In this document: positions 44,625 to 57,432 of the stretch, in pieces | How the letters are laid out: every line of letters starts with the position of its first letter | How positions within the stretch are numbered: position 1 is the stretch's first letter | From: Trichostrongylus colubriformis | Taxonomy: Eukaryota > Nematoda > Chromadorea > Rhabditida > Trichostrongylidae | Assembly: GCA_963978905.1 (NCBI GenBank) | Contig: OZ022256.1 | Location: forward strand, 58,554,646-58,618,645 | Length of the DNA stretch: 64,000 bases | Direction of reading: 5' to 3' | Translations under genes and position numbers: made by a program | Notes under the pieces: model-generated | Databases searched by the model: none | What the model saw: only the letters and a program-made list of their open reading frames with translations | Told to the model about the DNA's origin: nothing

Positions 44625-44889
44625 AGTTGGCTGGCGCACACTACTGCGCGCGATTCATGTTGACAGCGTGCAAAATGAGTCCGATGCAAAGCGACTGAAG
44701 TATCATAGCACCGGAATGCTTTTTTTTATCACGTCATCCTCTCTGCTGTTTTACAATTCAATAGCTCAGCTGAAATCAGAGGATAGGAAATTTCCGCTCA
44801 ATTCCATACACAACCGTGTCCGTGCCGATCAAATCTATTTTGCACAACATCGCCATGAATCGCGCGCAGTAGTGTGCGCCCGCCAACTG
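44625..44889. mobile_element. MITE-like element with about 50-bp inverted ends
   Basis: The left arm AGTTGGCTGGCGCACACTAC and GCGCGCGATTCATG is complementary to the right arm CATGAATCGCGCGCAGTAG and GTGCGCCCGCCAACT. GCAAAAT/ATTTTGC continues the pairing. No coding content or clear target duplication was found. Confidence 0.65.
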
Positions 44890-46960
44890 GTAAACATATA
44901 CTACACGTGCCTGTACAACTTTGGTAATCCACCAAAGATATGGATAATGAAAAAAACGAAAAAAACGCAGACCCCGTTTACTTTTGGAAACTTACGGCGG
45001 GTATTGTAGCAACAATTTCAACCGGTTGCGTCATTTCGTGACCCACTATGCACGTTATGAGCGATTTTTTGACTTGACACTCCACAACCCTTTTGAGCTA
45101 CTCTGATGATGCGTCTTGAGGCAAGTACAGCCCCTTGCTCATTCTGAAAGCTGAAAAGCATCTGATATTTTTGGGATGCATCCCACGACCATGAAATTTG
45201 CAAGCAGACCTCTGGTCGTCTCTCATTGCTCTTTCTAGTGCACGGTAAGATAAAGGCTTCAATTTCCATGTCATCTGTGACATGGACGGCACTCACAGAA
45301 AGAGAAGGGCAAAACCGATTGCACCCATTATGACATGTAGGCACTCGAGGCACAGGAGTTATTGTGCCCAATCAATTATAAGCCAACGAGCCACTTGGAA
45401 TGGAGTAGTAATTAAATTTGGTTATTAATCAAGAGCGAAGAGCGACTATAGAGTTTGTTATGTTTTCTAGTAGATTAAAATAAAGAAACAAGGACTCATA
45501 CTATACTTCGCGGAGATGCCGGAGATAAACTTTTCCGTTTTTGTTAAATAAATTTCAATCACTATGGAATCGTACAGTTAACCAGGGTTCAACAAGGGAC
45601 CAACGGAGAATAAGCAAGTACTCAATCAGAGGACTTGATATGATTATCGATTTTTTAAATGTTGATTGCTCAAATGTCAGATAAATTACAGATATGGTAG
45701 GGATAATGATGGCTCTAAAAATGATGATAATGAATAAAGACTCTAACATCTGAATTTCGGAAAAATTAAAATGAAGTAATTTGTAAGATGTGTTGCAATG
45801 TTGTGTTGTGAGGATATAATTTGGGAGATGATCGAGTGGCTCTCTTTTGTTAGCATTTATCTCAAAAACTCGGTCGGAGCTAGGAAAAGCGTCGTTGAAC
45901 GGTACGGCAGCTATAACTTTATAACTCAACTCAGTGTTTTTGAAGACGCTGTCAGGGTTATTTCAGATGAGTGTGGAATATGAAGATAGAGGTGCGAAGT
46001 AGTGCAAACACTCCGAAACTGTCAAACCACGAGAAATAAAGTTGCTGCTATCATCGAGGACGTCTCTTCGCTCACCCTGCTTCATTAAAGGGTGTGATGC
46101 AGACTTTTAGGACAGCTACGTCAGTTAATGCTGAACGCTGCCGCCCCCTACAGCTGCTCGGCCGCTGTAATCCGGACGACGGAACGTTCCCAGCGAGTTC
46201 TGAGGGGAGCTTTTCAACGCGAGCTTCACTACGAGTCTCGTCTCTTCAGTTTTTCTTTAACACAAGCATATCTCTATGGTGGTGAACTCCCCATTACCCT
46301 CAACGAGCGTTGAGGAGGGGAGCCTACGTTTACCGTCTTTCTGAGGTATGACAAGTCAAGATTCAGTTTTTCGCTCACAGTCTCCTGCAGTCGATTCACA
46401 TCATATAAAGTTACGTTCTTGTATCATAGAGCAACATCTCATTCACTGCATCTTTTCCGTTTGCAGCGTTAAGTATTGGAGCAAGAAAAGTTTATAAACG
46501 GTTACCGGCTAACGATTTGTTGGCGAAAAGTAAATGAAAAGAAATAGAAAATACCATGCAGTTACAGTATCGGACTGTAGACGTTCGAAAGGCGTTCACA
46601 ACAGCACCAGTTAGACACTGAACTACTATGGCGCAACCACCTGCGTCCGCTCTACATGCTGCGGCCTCAGACTCGATTATCTTAGGCAGTTATTTCGATT
46701 ATGCTAATGTTTTTATACTATGACTGTTTTTTCCTGAATGCCTCGCGAACAAAAAATATACACCTGTGAATATGCCTAATGGTGACCTCAATTCTGCTAA
46801 ATCAGTCTTTGCCATCTCATCTAGAAGAGCACAACCATCCAATATTCATGCCATTTGATTTTTTTTACAGAATGGTAAGCCCAAGTGTAGCCGTTTACAT
46901 GCCAGTGCTTTTCACACCTTTGATCTTCTGTTTTATTGTGCGCAACTCTGAGTGCATTGA
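44890..46960. other. No gene recognised
   Basis: Short frames (45018-45371 -, 45555-45929 -) have no recognisable domain. The right edge, ending in AAATAAATAAATGAATAAAT, may be the 3' tail of an older element or the target duplication of the RTE that follows. Confidence 0.4.
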
Positions 46961-47135
46961 AATAAATAAATGAATAAATAAATAAATCTTGTTTATGGGT
47001 TCTACCTTGCCGTGGTGTACGAGCTTGTAGCGAAGGCTGGAATACCTACTGGGTAGGGTTGGGCCGGAACCCCATACTGGCCTTCGCGACCAAAGAACCC
47101 AAATTGCCCAAGCTCATGGTAGTACGGCCGCTTCC

Positions 47136-48600
47136 TTGAGCGACAGGAACGCCCCGGCGAGGCTATCCTGTGGGACAAAAGTTGCTCAAACCACTTCTAC
47201 CCATCGCCTTAGTCCCCTGCAGGCTGTCCCTGCCCAGTCCGGTAGCGCTGGATATGCAAACAGCCAGAGGCGAAGAAATCTCAAGTCTGTAGGCTACCAC
47301 AGAAAACGGACTAGAGCGAGCCATCTGATCGCTTGCACATACAATTGTCGCAGTATCAGTTCGGTCGCTCAGCTTTCGGCACTTATTGATGAAGCTAAAC
47401 GGATTAACTATGATATTATCGGACTCAGTGAGACGAAGAGGAAGGAACCTGTGTCGTGCACTTGGACGGATGGAACAGCTGTGTACCTTGGTGCACGAAA
47501 ATTTGGTACAACATCTGGAGGGGTCGGGTTCATCGTGGCACCGCGGTTCGCCAAATATGTCACTAACGTCACGTTCCACGGACATCGACTAGCGGTGCTG
47601 ACCGCCTCTCTTTCAAAGGATACCAGCGTAGCCATAATACAAGTGTATGCACCGACTGCCGATAAAGAAGATGTGGAGCACGAGGAATTCTACGAAGAAC
47701 TTGCCGACCTTGCAAAGTCGACAAAGTGCCCGTATGTCATCATCAGTGGTGACTTCAATGCAAGAGTAGGATCACGGGAAGCTGGTGAGATCTTTGTCGG
47801 TCCCCACTCAGGCGAAGAAGGAAACGAAGCTGGGCAGAGGCTGGCAAATTTCTGCGAAATTTTCCATTTCTACCACGGAAACAGCCTGTTCTGCAAAGCA
47901 CAACATAAGAGGTGGACGCATATCTCGCCGAACGGACAGCACCTCCATGAGCTGGACCACATCCTTTGCAATCGCAAAGCAATGACAGACGTGGCCGTTG
48001 TTCCTTCGTTCAACACTGGCCGCGATCATCGCCTGTTGAGAGCTCGATTCCACTTCGATCGCGGACGTACACGCCTTGCTCGCGTCTTGTCGAGAAGACC
48101 GCTTACAACAGTGCTCGATACGGCTGCCGCAGTCACGGTGGCAATGGAAGAAAGTTTCGCGATGCAAGAGGATCTCGACGACGACCACGAATCGCTGGTG
48201 AACACAATAAATGAAATAAGGAATCGCTGTCGTCACAATGCTCCCACTCACAACGGGTGTCGCATCTCCTCGCCTACACGGGCTCTGCTAGAGAAGCAGA
48301 GACAAATGGATCGCAGCGCTAATCATGTGGAGTACACGATCCTTAGCAGGCTGTGCAGGAAAAAAGTCATCGAAGATCATACTAACTACACCCGTACCAG
48401 GCTGATGAGGGCAGCCGAGAAGAAAAGCAGTCTAAGGAGGGCTAGAAGAAGCTTGGCTGAGTACCATTTAACGCTTCCGTGCTTGAAGGGTCCCGATGGC
48501 ACCCACAATTCGTCGAGGCCGGAAATGGAAAGGCTGGTTGTCGGATTTTACTCCGATCTTTACAAGCCATGCATCCGCTCCGGCAAGTTCGGATATTGGA
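47136..48600 (+). pseudogene. RTE ORF: APE endonuclease and linker
   Basis: The frame gives ACTYNCRSISSVAQLSALID (Asn motif), IIGLSETKRKEP (catalytic Glu), IIQVYAPTADKED, YVIISGDFNARVGSR, LHELDHILCNRK and NTGRDHRLLRARFHF, all motifs of APE-type endonucleases in order. The linker continues to YSDLYKPCIRS, where a single indel moves the frame. The N-terminal part before codon 60 is diverged. Endonuclease catalytic residues are all present. Confidence 0.9.
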
Positions 48601-50169
48601 GAGGACGTTCTGCTTATCTTGTCTTCGGAAGTGCGCCATGCAATCGATAGCATGCCTCTAGGAAAGTCGCCTGGCAGTGATGGAATCACAGTAGAACTCT
48701 TACGAGCCTGCGGTACGCCGCTATACACAGCATTAGCAGCGAGATTCACGCGCTATCTAACGGAGTGCGAGGTACCAGAAGCTTGGAAGCGATCAAAAAC
48801 AGTTCTGCTGTTTAAGAAAGGGGACAAGGAAGACTTGTCAAATTACCGCCCTATCACTCTACTGCCAGTGCTATATAAAGTGTTCACACGCTGTATCTTG
48901 AGCCGAGTGCGAAGGACTTTAGATGAGGCACAACCGGTCGAGCAGGCAGGGTTTCGTCGAACATTCAGCACCCTGGACCATATCACCACGTGTTGCCGCT
49001 TGATAGAGGTAGCTCGTGAACATCAAATGCCTCTCGTCTTCACATTTATCGACTATAAGAAGGCATTTGATTCTGTGGATTCTGTGGAACCAGCGTATGT
49101 ATGGAAATCGCTGGAGGAGCAGGGAGTGGAAAGACGGTATATATGTGCCCTACAACGGTGCTATATTGGCTGTACAACAACCATTCGACCTTTTGCAAAC
49201 GATCTCTAGGTGAAAATCGAAAAGGGGGTCCGGCGAGGAGATCCGATCTCACCAAACATGTTTTCGGCGTGTTTAGAGTCCGCCATTTGTCGATGTGAGT
49301 GGACCAATTTTGGTATCAACATAGACGGCAGGCAGCTGAACCATCTCCGGTTCGCGGACGACCTGGTGCTGATCACGCATACGATGAAGGACGCATCGGA
49401 AATGCTAAGCAGTCTCAACCGCGAGGGAGCCAAGGCGGGGCTCGCTATCAACGTCTCAAAGACGAAGGTAATGAGGAACACTTTCGCTCCACCAGGCTCA
49501 GTGCGCCTCAACGGGAATGCACTCGAGGAGGTAGCGGAGTATGTGTATCTGGGCCGGTCTCTAAATATGAGAAACGATCTCAAGCCGGAGATCCAGAGAC
49601 GTCGCAAGGCAGGTTGGTGTGCATTCAATTGCATCAAGAGTGTGATCGACGACACCAAGGGCATCAGACTTCGAGCCGAGCTGTTCAATTCAACTGTACT
49701 GCCGGCGCTGTGTTACGGATGCCAGACCTGGACACTGACGGCGTCGATGGAAAAACAGTTGAAATCGACACAGGCTTCGCTCGAACGGCGGCTGCTGGGG
49801 TTCACGCTTACCCGGCAACGGGAGCTTGGCCTGCACAACTCTGACATCAGAGCTATGTCTAGGGTGAAGGATGTGCTTGCATACGCCGATGAATCAAAAC
49901 ATCGCTACGCAGGGCATCTGATGCGGCGCACCGATGGCCGATGGAGCTCTGCCACGATTCGTTGGTACCCGAGAGACCTCAAGCGCCCACGCGGCCGACC
50001 GCCTACACGATGGTTCGACTCGATCGCACTCAGAAACAATGTCGTTGATCCAGCTTCATTACAGCAGATCGCCCATTGGACGACTGTGGCGCAAGATCGT
50101 TACAAATGGAATAGAAGTTGGGACCCGCGCAAAGTCAATCGTTTGCTGAGGAACGGGTCGCCTAAGTAA
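48585..50169 (+). pseudogene. RTE ORF: reverse transcriptase and C-terminal domain
   Basis: After the indel the frame reads SEVRHAIDSMPLGKSPGSDG, SNYRPITLLPVLYKVFTR, QAGFRRTFSTLDHI and FTFIDYKKAFDSVD. Following the TAG at 49207 it continues GVRRGDPISPNMFSACLESA, NHLRFADDLVLITH and GLAINVSKTKVM. It ends with the RTE C-terminal text RYAGHLMRRTDGRWS and KRPRGRPPTRWFDS. Both catalytic Asp motifs (FIDY, FADD) are intact. One nonsense change separates the two halves. Confidence 0.9.
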
Positions 50170-50234
50170 CCTAAGTAACCTAAGTAATAAATAAATAAAT
50201 AAATAAATAATAAATGAATAAACATCGGAACTCA

Positions 50235-50655
50235 AAAGAATCGTCCAAGGAAAATAAGTTTTTCTGTTACCCATACGCTTATGTAGTATTTGCCTAATGT
50301 GGGCCGCATGCGAAATTTCACGCGGAAAAATGTGAATACGGCTAAGATACAGCACCACAAAGTCTCCGCCGGATGGGCGTGGTCTCCGAGCGAGTGCCCA
50401 CCCCGTTGTTCGCCGCTGTCGGAGACGCATTGTAGGAACAAGAAGTTACGTTAACAGTCCATCTCTCTTTCCAACAGCGGCGGACTACGGGACGGGGCTT
50501 TTACTTGGAGGTCCCGTCCACCAGACAAAAAATTTGGGGAGCTGTGTCTTAAATTTTCGCTTTCGCGCGATACTTCGCATGCGCCCCTAATAAGGCAGAT
50601 ACAACATGAATATATGGGTAATTAAGCAACTAATTTTTCTGTGACTGATTTCTTT
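50235..50655. mobile_element. Palindromic MITE family P, copy 3
   Basis: Ends AAAGAATCGTCCAAGGAAAA and TTTCTGTGACTGATTTCTTT are inverted. Inside are GTGGGCCGCATGCGAAATTT and its partner, and an inner CGCCGCTGTCGG/CCAACAGCGGCGG pair. It begins 12 bases after the RTE tail. Confidence 0.8.
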
Positions 50656-53600
50656 AATAATATAATATTCATTGTTGAGGCGCTGAGGAGCCAACAACTG
50701 CAAAAGAGCAATCGCATATATTAGTAAAAACGGTCGAGAAACGCCGCCTTCTTGTGCCCTTTTTCCCTCAAGGAACCGGTGTTCTGTGAGTTTTTTGCAG
50801 ATGATTCTTCCTATTTGTTAAATACGATGAAACGACGTGTTGGAAACCTTGAATATTTTTATAGTTTTTGATGGCTGAAATTTATTGAAAAAACCACAAT
50901 AAGCATGCATTAGCCGGTAACCCATGCTCGGTGTAACAGTCATCATAAGGGTGGTCCTAGAGTGTACTTTGTGAGGATATGCGATCTGGAACCCCTAATT
51001 AAGTTGTTTCCTGGAGCTTTTAATCGATTTCTTCGAATTCCCGGAATATCGCCGATAAATTCTATTATTTCTATCAAACATACTTTCCTGTAGTGGTTTG
51101 CCCAGTCCTATTCTTTTCCGCGTTCTGAACCTTTAAGATAAGAGAGCCATCACTCAGTCTTCAGGGATACATTTTTTGGTCCTAATAAAGTCCTAAAATA
51201 TGACACGATCCAGTTACTGCGTCACCTCGGTCCCATCAATATGGTTACTGAAAAATCTCATAGAAATACAGTCGAACCCATAGCGGTAGCCTTGAGTAGA
51301 CTGCAGACCCAGATCGGACAGATATTATTCTCTTCCTTGGACACTTTTTTTGGAGTTAAATAATTATTGGATGAGAAACAAAACTCTGAAATTCAGATAA
51401 TCGCAGAATCAGTTGGAGTCAAGAAACAAACGGAAAACTCAGTCAAAATGCTTTTGGTTGCCTATATTCCCCAGCGTCGTAAATAGTTGAGTTCATTGCC
51501 GTTATTTTTCGCCGGATGTTTCAGGAAAGACGAAGACAGAACAACGATTCTGAAGGTTTGACCAAGGAAATAAAGCCACGCCTCTGCGCCGGGCATTCCT
51601 CGATTTCTTGTGGCAGTGGTATATGCCGCCACCACCACTGCGATTTTTTTCTAAAACTGTAAAATTGTCCAAGCTCGATGAGAGCTTTCAGTGCAGTATA
51701 CTTTGAATTGGCCATGGACAGATGAGGCCCTTCGAGAGATTTATCGAATGTCAACATTTCTAGCTGATACCACTGCTTCGGGGGCGGTGTAGTGACGGTA
51801 GTGTACACTCTCACTCTCATGGTGCGGCAATCAAGTCCAGCGTCAACGCCCGCCAGGCTAACCAGGGGTAAATGGATTGGTACCAGACTCGTCTGGGAGG
51901 ATAGAAGCACTGACTTGTACATCGGCTTCGGCGCATCCCACGGAAGGGATTGATTAACGCCAAAAAACTTCAGAATTTTACCTTTTTTTTAGGGCGGAAA
52001 TGGTGTGGTGACAGATGGCGCACTCCCCTTCGCCCAGTACAGGGATCCCTACCCAAGCCATTCAGGCCTTCCATCCCTCCGGGATTGATGAATTGGTTCC
52101 CGACTCGTCTGAGAAGATAAACGCACTGACTTCCATATCAACTGGCCCCAGCATTTCATTGATAGCCCATATCGCAAACACTTGCTACCCTGATTCCAAA
52201 CGGTACAAGAATGCGTGGCGCATCCCAATAAGGCTTTGGTCAACGCCAAAAACTTTTGTTACTTTTATTGCTGCGTCTTTCCCTAATCTTGCAAATAAAT
52301 GGGCGGACATAAGGTGAATAGAGCGGGTATCTCGACGTAGAGTCGCGAAACCCAGCGAGGGGCTATCCATGGGTTGTGATCGTTGGGAAACGGATGCGCA
52401 AAATTCTGAGCACATCTAAACCGAGATCTCATTTTGATGATGCTGTAATGTAGTCACCTTTCGAAACCACCGTTAGCAAAAATCACTCCAGAAAGCAAGA
52501 ACACTCAAAATGGTGCACCTTTTGTAGAACTCGTGACCCTTTTGAAGTAGCAAACATCCTACTTCATAAGGCCAACTAAAAAATGAGAATCCTCGAACAT
52601 AACTGTTGGTCCCTGTGGAGGTTGGAAAGAGTACGCCTGGCCAGGCAAGGAATATATAAAACTCATCCTACACACATATGTATGTTACTAATCACTGCTT
52701 TAGGTGTTTGGCTGTGTCAATTCTATGTGAAATTGAGAAAAAAGTGAAAAGGTAATTTTGAAGTAGTTCGCATGGGATCTTGATCATCATTATAATAAAA
52801 GAACAGAAAAAACGAAATTATGTCATATCTACTGGACTAAATCGGCAATCGGTGCACACAAATGGCTATAAATATGGACTGGCAGTTTTAATGATGAGGC
52901 ATCATGCTGCTTTAATGGAGTGCTCGAAGGCGAAGACAATTTATGCCATCAACCAGTCATTCATTCTACCGTAATCTGTTTCTATCCACTCATAAACGTT
53001 TTGTTGGATTGCGAACGAGCGCTCTGTGAGCTTATCCCAAACGATTCCATTTGCTTCACCCCATTCACTCAGCTTAGCATTGAGTAATGTGCACTTTATC
53101 TTGAAAGATAGAGCCACCGTCTTCGGCAGTGATCCATTAATCTGGAATGCGCCACTCTTTTACACATTCCAATATATAGATAAGACGCACCTATGATGCG
53201 ATTTAGTGTCATACCTTCTTTAAGCAACACAGCAGGATTCTCCATAGAGGAGTAGGGATATGCTGAAAACTTCCTACTTTACACTATGAGGCTGAACCAA
53301 TACCGTTAAACTCATTCAGCAGACACGAGAGGAAGGTATCGCCACTAAAAAAATTCCAAGTGGTAACGTAAACGGATTGTTACCTCCTACTAATCGTTCC
53401 ACTACTTTGATAGTGATGTCAAGAGCCTGAACGTACTCCCTGCGTGAACATCAATTATGTAAAAAGCTGATTGTATAGCATCCTCATTATAATTTTGGGC
53501 AAAATTGTATTGCTGAAACTGTTGCGATAAATGCAGAAATGAATTCGATCATCATATCACGTTATGGATTCAGTCGACACTAAGTGTCAAAAGACTGTTT

Positions 53601-53901
53601 CGGCAACTGAGAAGGCTGAAATGGAAGCTGAAATGTACAGGAGGTGCCAAAAAAAAAATTTTTCCTCCCCTTTCAACTTCACTTCAGTCGAACTTCAGCA
53701 AATTCTGACGAGGTAATTCCATCTCCAAATTCACGACCACGCTACATACTATCACTAAACTCCGTACCACCCTTCTGCACGAACAGAATCGGGAGCTTCT
53801 CCTGCGTGAACAAGATGTGCCACCTCATCTCGGCAAAATCCTAGGTTCGCCACCCTCGTTCAGAACCTTGCCAAGCTCCGTTTACTCTGAGTACCTAAGG
53901 G
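50656..53901. other. No gene recognised; one diverged local repeat
   Basis: 51870-51960 and 52085-52265 share GACTCGTCTG(A/G)GA, CACTGACTT and GCGCATCCCA...TTAACGCC-type text, so they are two copies of a repeat also found inverted near 25150-25240. The long minus frame 51521-51922 overlaps this repeat and has no known domain. Nothing else was recognised. Confidence 0.45.
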
Positions 53902-54119
53902 TTTATTTGATGATGCAGTCCAACGGTCTCTTCCTTATATTTCTTATTTCAACTTTCTCATCTTCTGTGAAGTGCTTACGAACTTTAATTATTTGCATTT
54001 TTTATCATTGTGGTTCGAGATATTCGATGAAATGAAAACAAGATTGCGTAATATGTTGCTAATGTAAAACGTCGCAGTAGCTGCTGCCAGCAGCCTCGCA
54101 GCTTATGAAAACCACCACA

Positions 54120-54134
54120 GCCCCCCCCCCCCCA
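54120..54134. repeat. Poly-C tract in copy B
   Basis: A run of about 15 C replaces the CATCT of copy A (about 2505) in the intron before the nicotinamidase-like exons. Confidence 0.9.
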
Positions 54135-54194
54135 CTTGACACAGAAGGCCTCCTTTTACTAGTCCGGAAGCTACAATTGCTGCACATTTAGGCA

Positions 54195-56090
54195 GGAGGC
54201 GCTGGCGACCAACTACTAGAAGCGATTGCTCCTCTAAACGAATTGATAGCCGAATGTGCGCTGGACTTGATTTTTCACACAGGTGAGTTTACATCGTCTC
54301 TGAACTGACTGGAAGGAAGGCTCCTTTGATGGAAGTGCATTGCTGTGCCACATAGTAAGCAGTAGCAGAAAGTAAGCGAATTTCCAGGACTGGCATTCCC
54401 ATAATCATATTTCATTTGTGGAATCCGCTTGCGATTCTGGTCGAAAAATCGAACAAAACACATCATGCAAAGAGCCCAAAGCATTTGATCGTGTTCTGTT
54501 CGAGGCTCCACCAGTGGAACAGGTAAACTGCCTACAATTATGTATTGAAGGACAGGCACAATCTCGAAGGCGACTGTGAGTCGATCCTCTGGCTGCTCTG
54601 GCACCAATCAGTTTTAGGAACTGAATCATCCCTCAGTCTAAATATCCCTGTAAATACCTTCAAGTTGAATAAATTCAGGTTCTTTATCCAAAACAATGTG
54701 TTTAAGGCTTTTGGGGAGCGGAAATTCATCCTGATCTCAAAATTCCGCAGAAAACAGCTTTCATTCGGAAAGGAACTCACGTGTTTATCGGTTCCTACTC
54801 AGCATTCAATGATAGCAATGGTTTGTGAGTATTCAGTATACACAGTTGAATGTTTTTGCAACGCCCCTCCACTCTTCCCGTTCATTTGCAGTGCAGAGGG
54901 GCATGGCGAAAATATGCATTAACAAAAGTGGATGAAGACCCTGTAGCTGATCTTTTTCGTTCTTAGACGCGAACTAGAAGATCTTCTGAAATTCCATGGT
55001 ATCACGGTTGTGCTTGTCTCCGGCCTCGCCTATGACATATGCGTGCGACACACCCTCACAGATGCCAACAAACTCGGATATTTAAGGGGTGTCTTACGGG
55101 ATTGCAGGTAATCCGAGCCTTCATAAAGTACTTTACACTCAATGTGTTCGCAATTCAGAGTCTTAGGGTTGGACAGCCAGCGGATGTGAACTTGATCGGA
55201 AGGGGCGCGTAAAATTATCTGAAAATTTCGCTCTATGACGTCACACTTGCGGCGCCATCAGCACAACTTGCCGCGGTCGGTTGGAATTCCCCACAGGACG
55301 CAAGGGCTGGTACCATGGAGGTCCTTTGAGAAATAGCTGTTAATCTCATCATTATCTAAAAACAATAACTTTTCTGCTCTGGAAAGACGAAATAATGATA
55401 TAAAAAGTAAAAGAAACTATAACATTACATGATAACAATCCTGATCAAGAAATAATCAATTCGGGCGTGAAGCTCTAAAAAATGTACGCAATCGCACGCG
55501 AAGAAATCCGCGGCGCCGCTCGCCGTGCGCGAAACTTCGACATCAGTGCACATACACGACCGGAAGCAGTTACCGCCACTATGATACGTATCCAGCGACT
55601 TTGGGAGCTAAAGCCCAATTCAGCGCGGTTGAGCGTATCGTCAATTCACCAATTTCGAACGCACAGTCGACCTCGGCGCGTTAGAATCAAAGAAAACGCA
55701 CCACAACGGCAACGCCTGAGGAAGAGTAATCTACTGTAACTTGTGCATGGATTTTAAATTTTGCTTTTCAGGCCAATGCCAGGCTTCGCGACTTTTGTGT
55801 CGCACCTCAGAATGCGAGTTAGCGCTTTGCGTTTTTGTGTGCGGAGATGCGTCACCGCACCCAAAATCGCAAAGCGCAGAGTGTGGCGTTGGCTTTACAT
55901 TATCTTTTTCCAATTACCAAGTGCTTTAAAATCACTTTTTTCAGCAAAGGGTTTTCGGAAGAAACTGTGACGGAAACAAACGAATTATTCGCTTATACCT
56001 GTTATCGACTCAGAGATAGCAAAACGCATAATAAGGAAGGAGGTGGTCCCCAGTGCATGGGTGAAAAAGTTCATGGAGAAGATTAACAAA
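54195..56090 (+). pseudogene. pnc-1: Nicotinamidase (pnc-1-like) pseudogene, copy B
   Basis: The exons correspond one to one with copy A: 54195-54282, 54388-54522, 54679-54824, 54967-55107 and 55945 onward. The first has a 2-nt deletion before the donor (GACTTGATTTTTCACACAG), shifting the frame. The third has TAA after YPKQCV, where copy A has Gln. The last lacks 8 nt after ELFA and loses the downstream frame. The active-site exon (GLAYDICVRHT) is still open. The catalytic-Asp exon is missing here too, so that loss predates the duplication. Confidence 0.85.
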
Positions 56091-57432
56091 AATTATTGCG
56101 ATGATTTAGGCGTCGAGAAAAGAAGTCATTATATGTCCAAAGCAAAAAGCGTCGGTGGAGTGAATGTTGCACAACTCGGGGTGGGAGGCTTTATCTCAGC
56201 TGCCACGGACAGTTGGGCATCAGGACGCTCGAAATGGGTCACTACAACACATGAGTGTGCCACCGCGCACCATGAGCGCCTATTCGGTTCCTTTGTAAAC
56301 AGACCGGGGGATGAGCGGCGCGACAGTCATTCATCGTGTGACCTGACCCATACGGTGTCCTGACGCCCACTTCCTAGTAACCAATATATTGTTTGTTCGA
56401 ATACTGCAGTTCGCGAATTCGACATCCAAGCATCGAGGTCGCCGGCCAATGTTGGGGTGCTGGGGAATAGAAGTGGTAGTAGATTGTTATCACTCTGTAG
56501 CATTGCCGTATCGACTGGAATTACATGAAGCAGTGCGTCACAGCTTTTTTCACAACTAGATTATCGCAACCACAACTTTAAAAAGAAGTGACTTTGCTTC
56601 GATTCAGATCAGATTACTTACCGATTCGACTCTATGCTAATGTCTTCCTCCAAATTTTCACATATCCATTGCTGTGATGTGACTTTTCTGTCTTTAAACT
56701 GCTACGATGTCAGATTTAATTTAATTAATAATAAATTAACTCTCCTGAAAGTGATTTAAACTCATGTGTTTGAGGAGGAGTCACTTTTTGTCTATCATGC
56801 AGAAAAATAATATGAAACCGATGATTCTCGAATAATTAGTTGTTGCTAAAAAAACAAAAAGGTGTTGTGCGAACGAGCAGAAAAGCGAAAGAAACGCTGA
56901 GGATCCGTCAGAGCAAGAGTTCTCTCTGACGTTACCCTCGGGCGAAGGCGGAATGGGCGTGACGTCCATTTGAGGGCGGATAGGAGCAAGGATAGCATTT
57001 GGTAGAGGCCTAGTCATGTGGCTCCTGAAGCTCTCTACGCCGCGGAAAGGCTCCACTCCCTACAACCGGCTTCCCTGCCCTCTGTTCACTTTCATGAGTA
57101 CCTTGAAGTCAATAGCTGCGCCCAGGTGTGTGTGTGTTAAGAATCGCCTCAGGAGTCAACTACCAACGGCTTCGGTAGCACGCACGCAACGCCTAGCGCG
57201 GTGCGTTGCGAAATCCTGGCCTAACGATACACACCTATTCCCTGATCGATAACTGTATTGAGACGAATACCGACTAAAATTTTATTCCCATCAGACCTCT
57301 TCACCATAATCTTCACAGCATGTTACTGTTCACGAATATATAATCTACATACATATATAAATCAAACTATTATTTCAAGAAAAATCGATGATGGAAGCAA
57401 GTAAGGGCTACGGCACTCTTCACAATTGTTGT

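Larger units (their letters stand above)
46988..50222 (+). mobile_element. Nearly intact RTE-clade non-LTR retrotransposon
   Basis: One long + coding region with endonuclease then reverse transcriptase is followed by a CCTAAGTAA triplication and an (AAAT)n-type tail, the RTE layout. The 14-base string AATAAATGAATAAA occurs just before the 5' end (46965-46978) and at the end of the tail (50209-50222), a possible target duplication. Only one frameshift (about 48585-48600) and one stop (TAG at 49207-49209) break the frame, so it inserted recently compared with its neighbours. Confidence 0.9.

Noticed and set aside
51521..51922. 133-codon minus frame as a host gene
   Set aside because: It overlaps a repeat also present at 52085-52265 and near 25180, and has no known domain.
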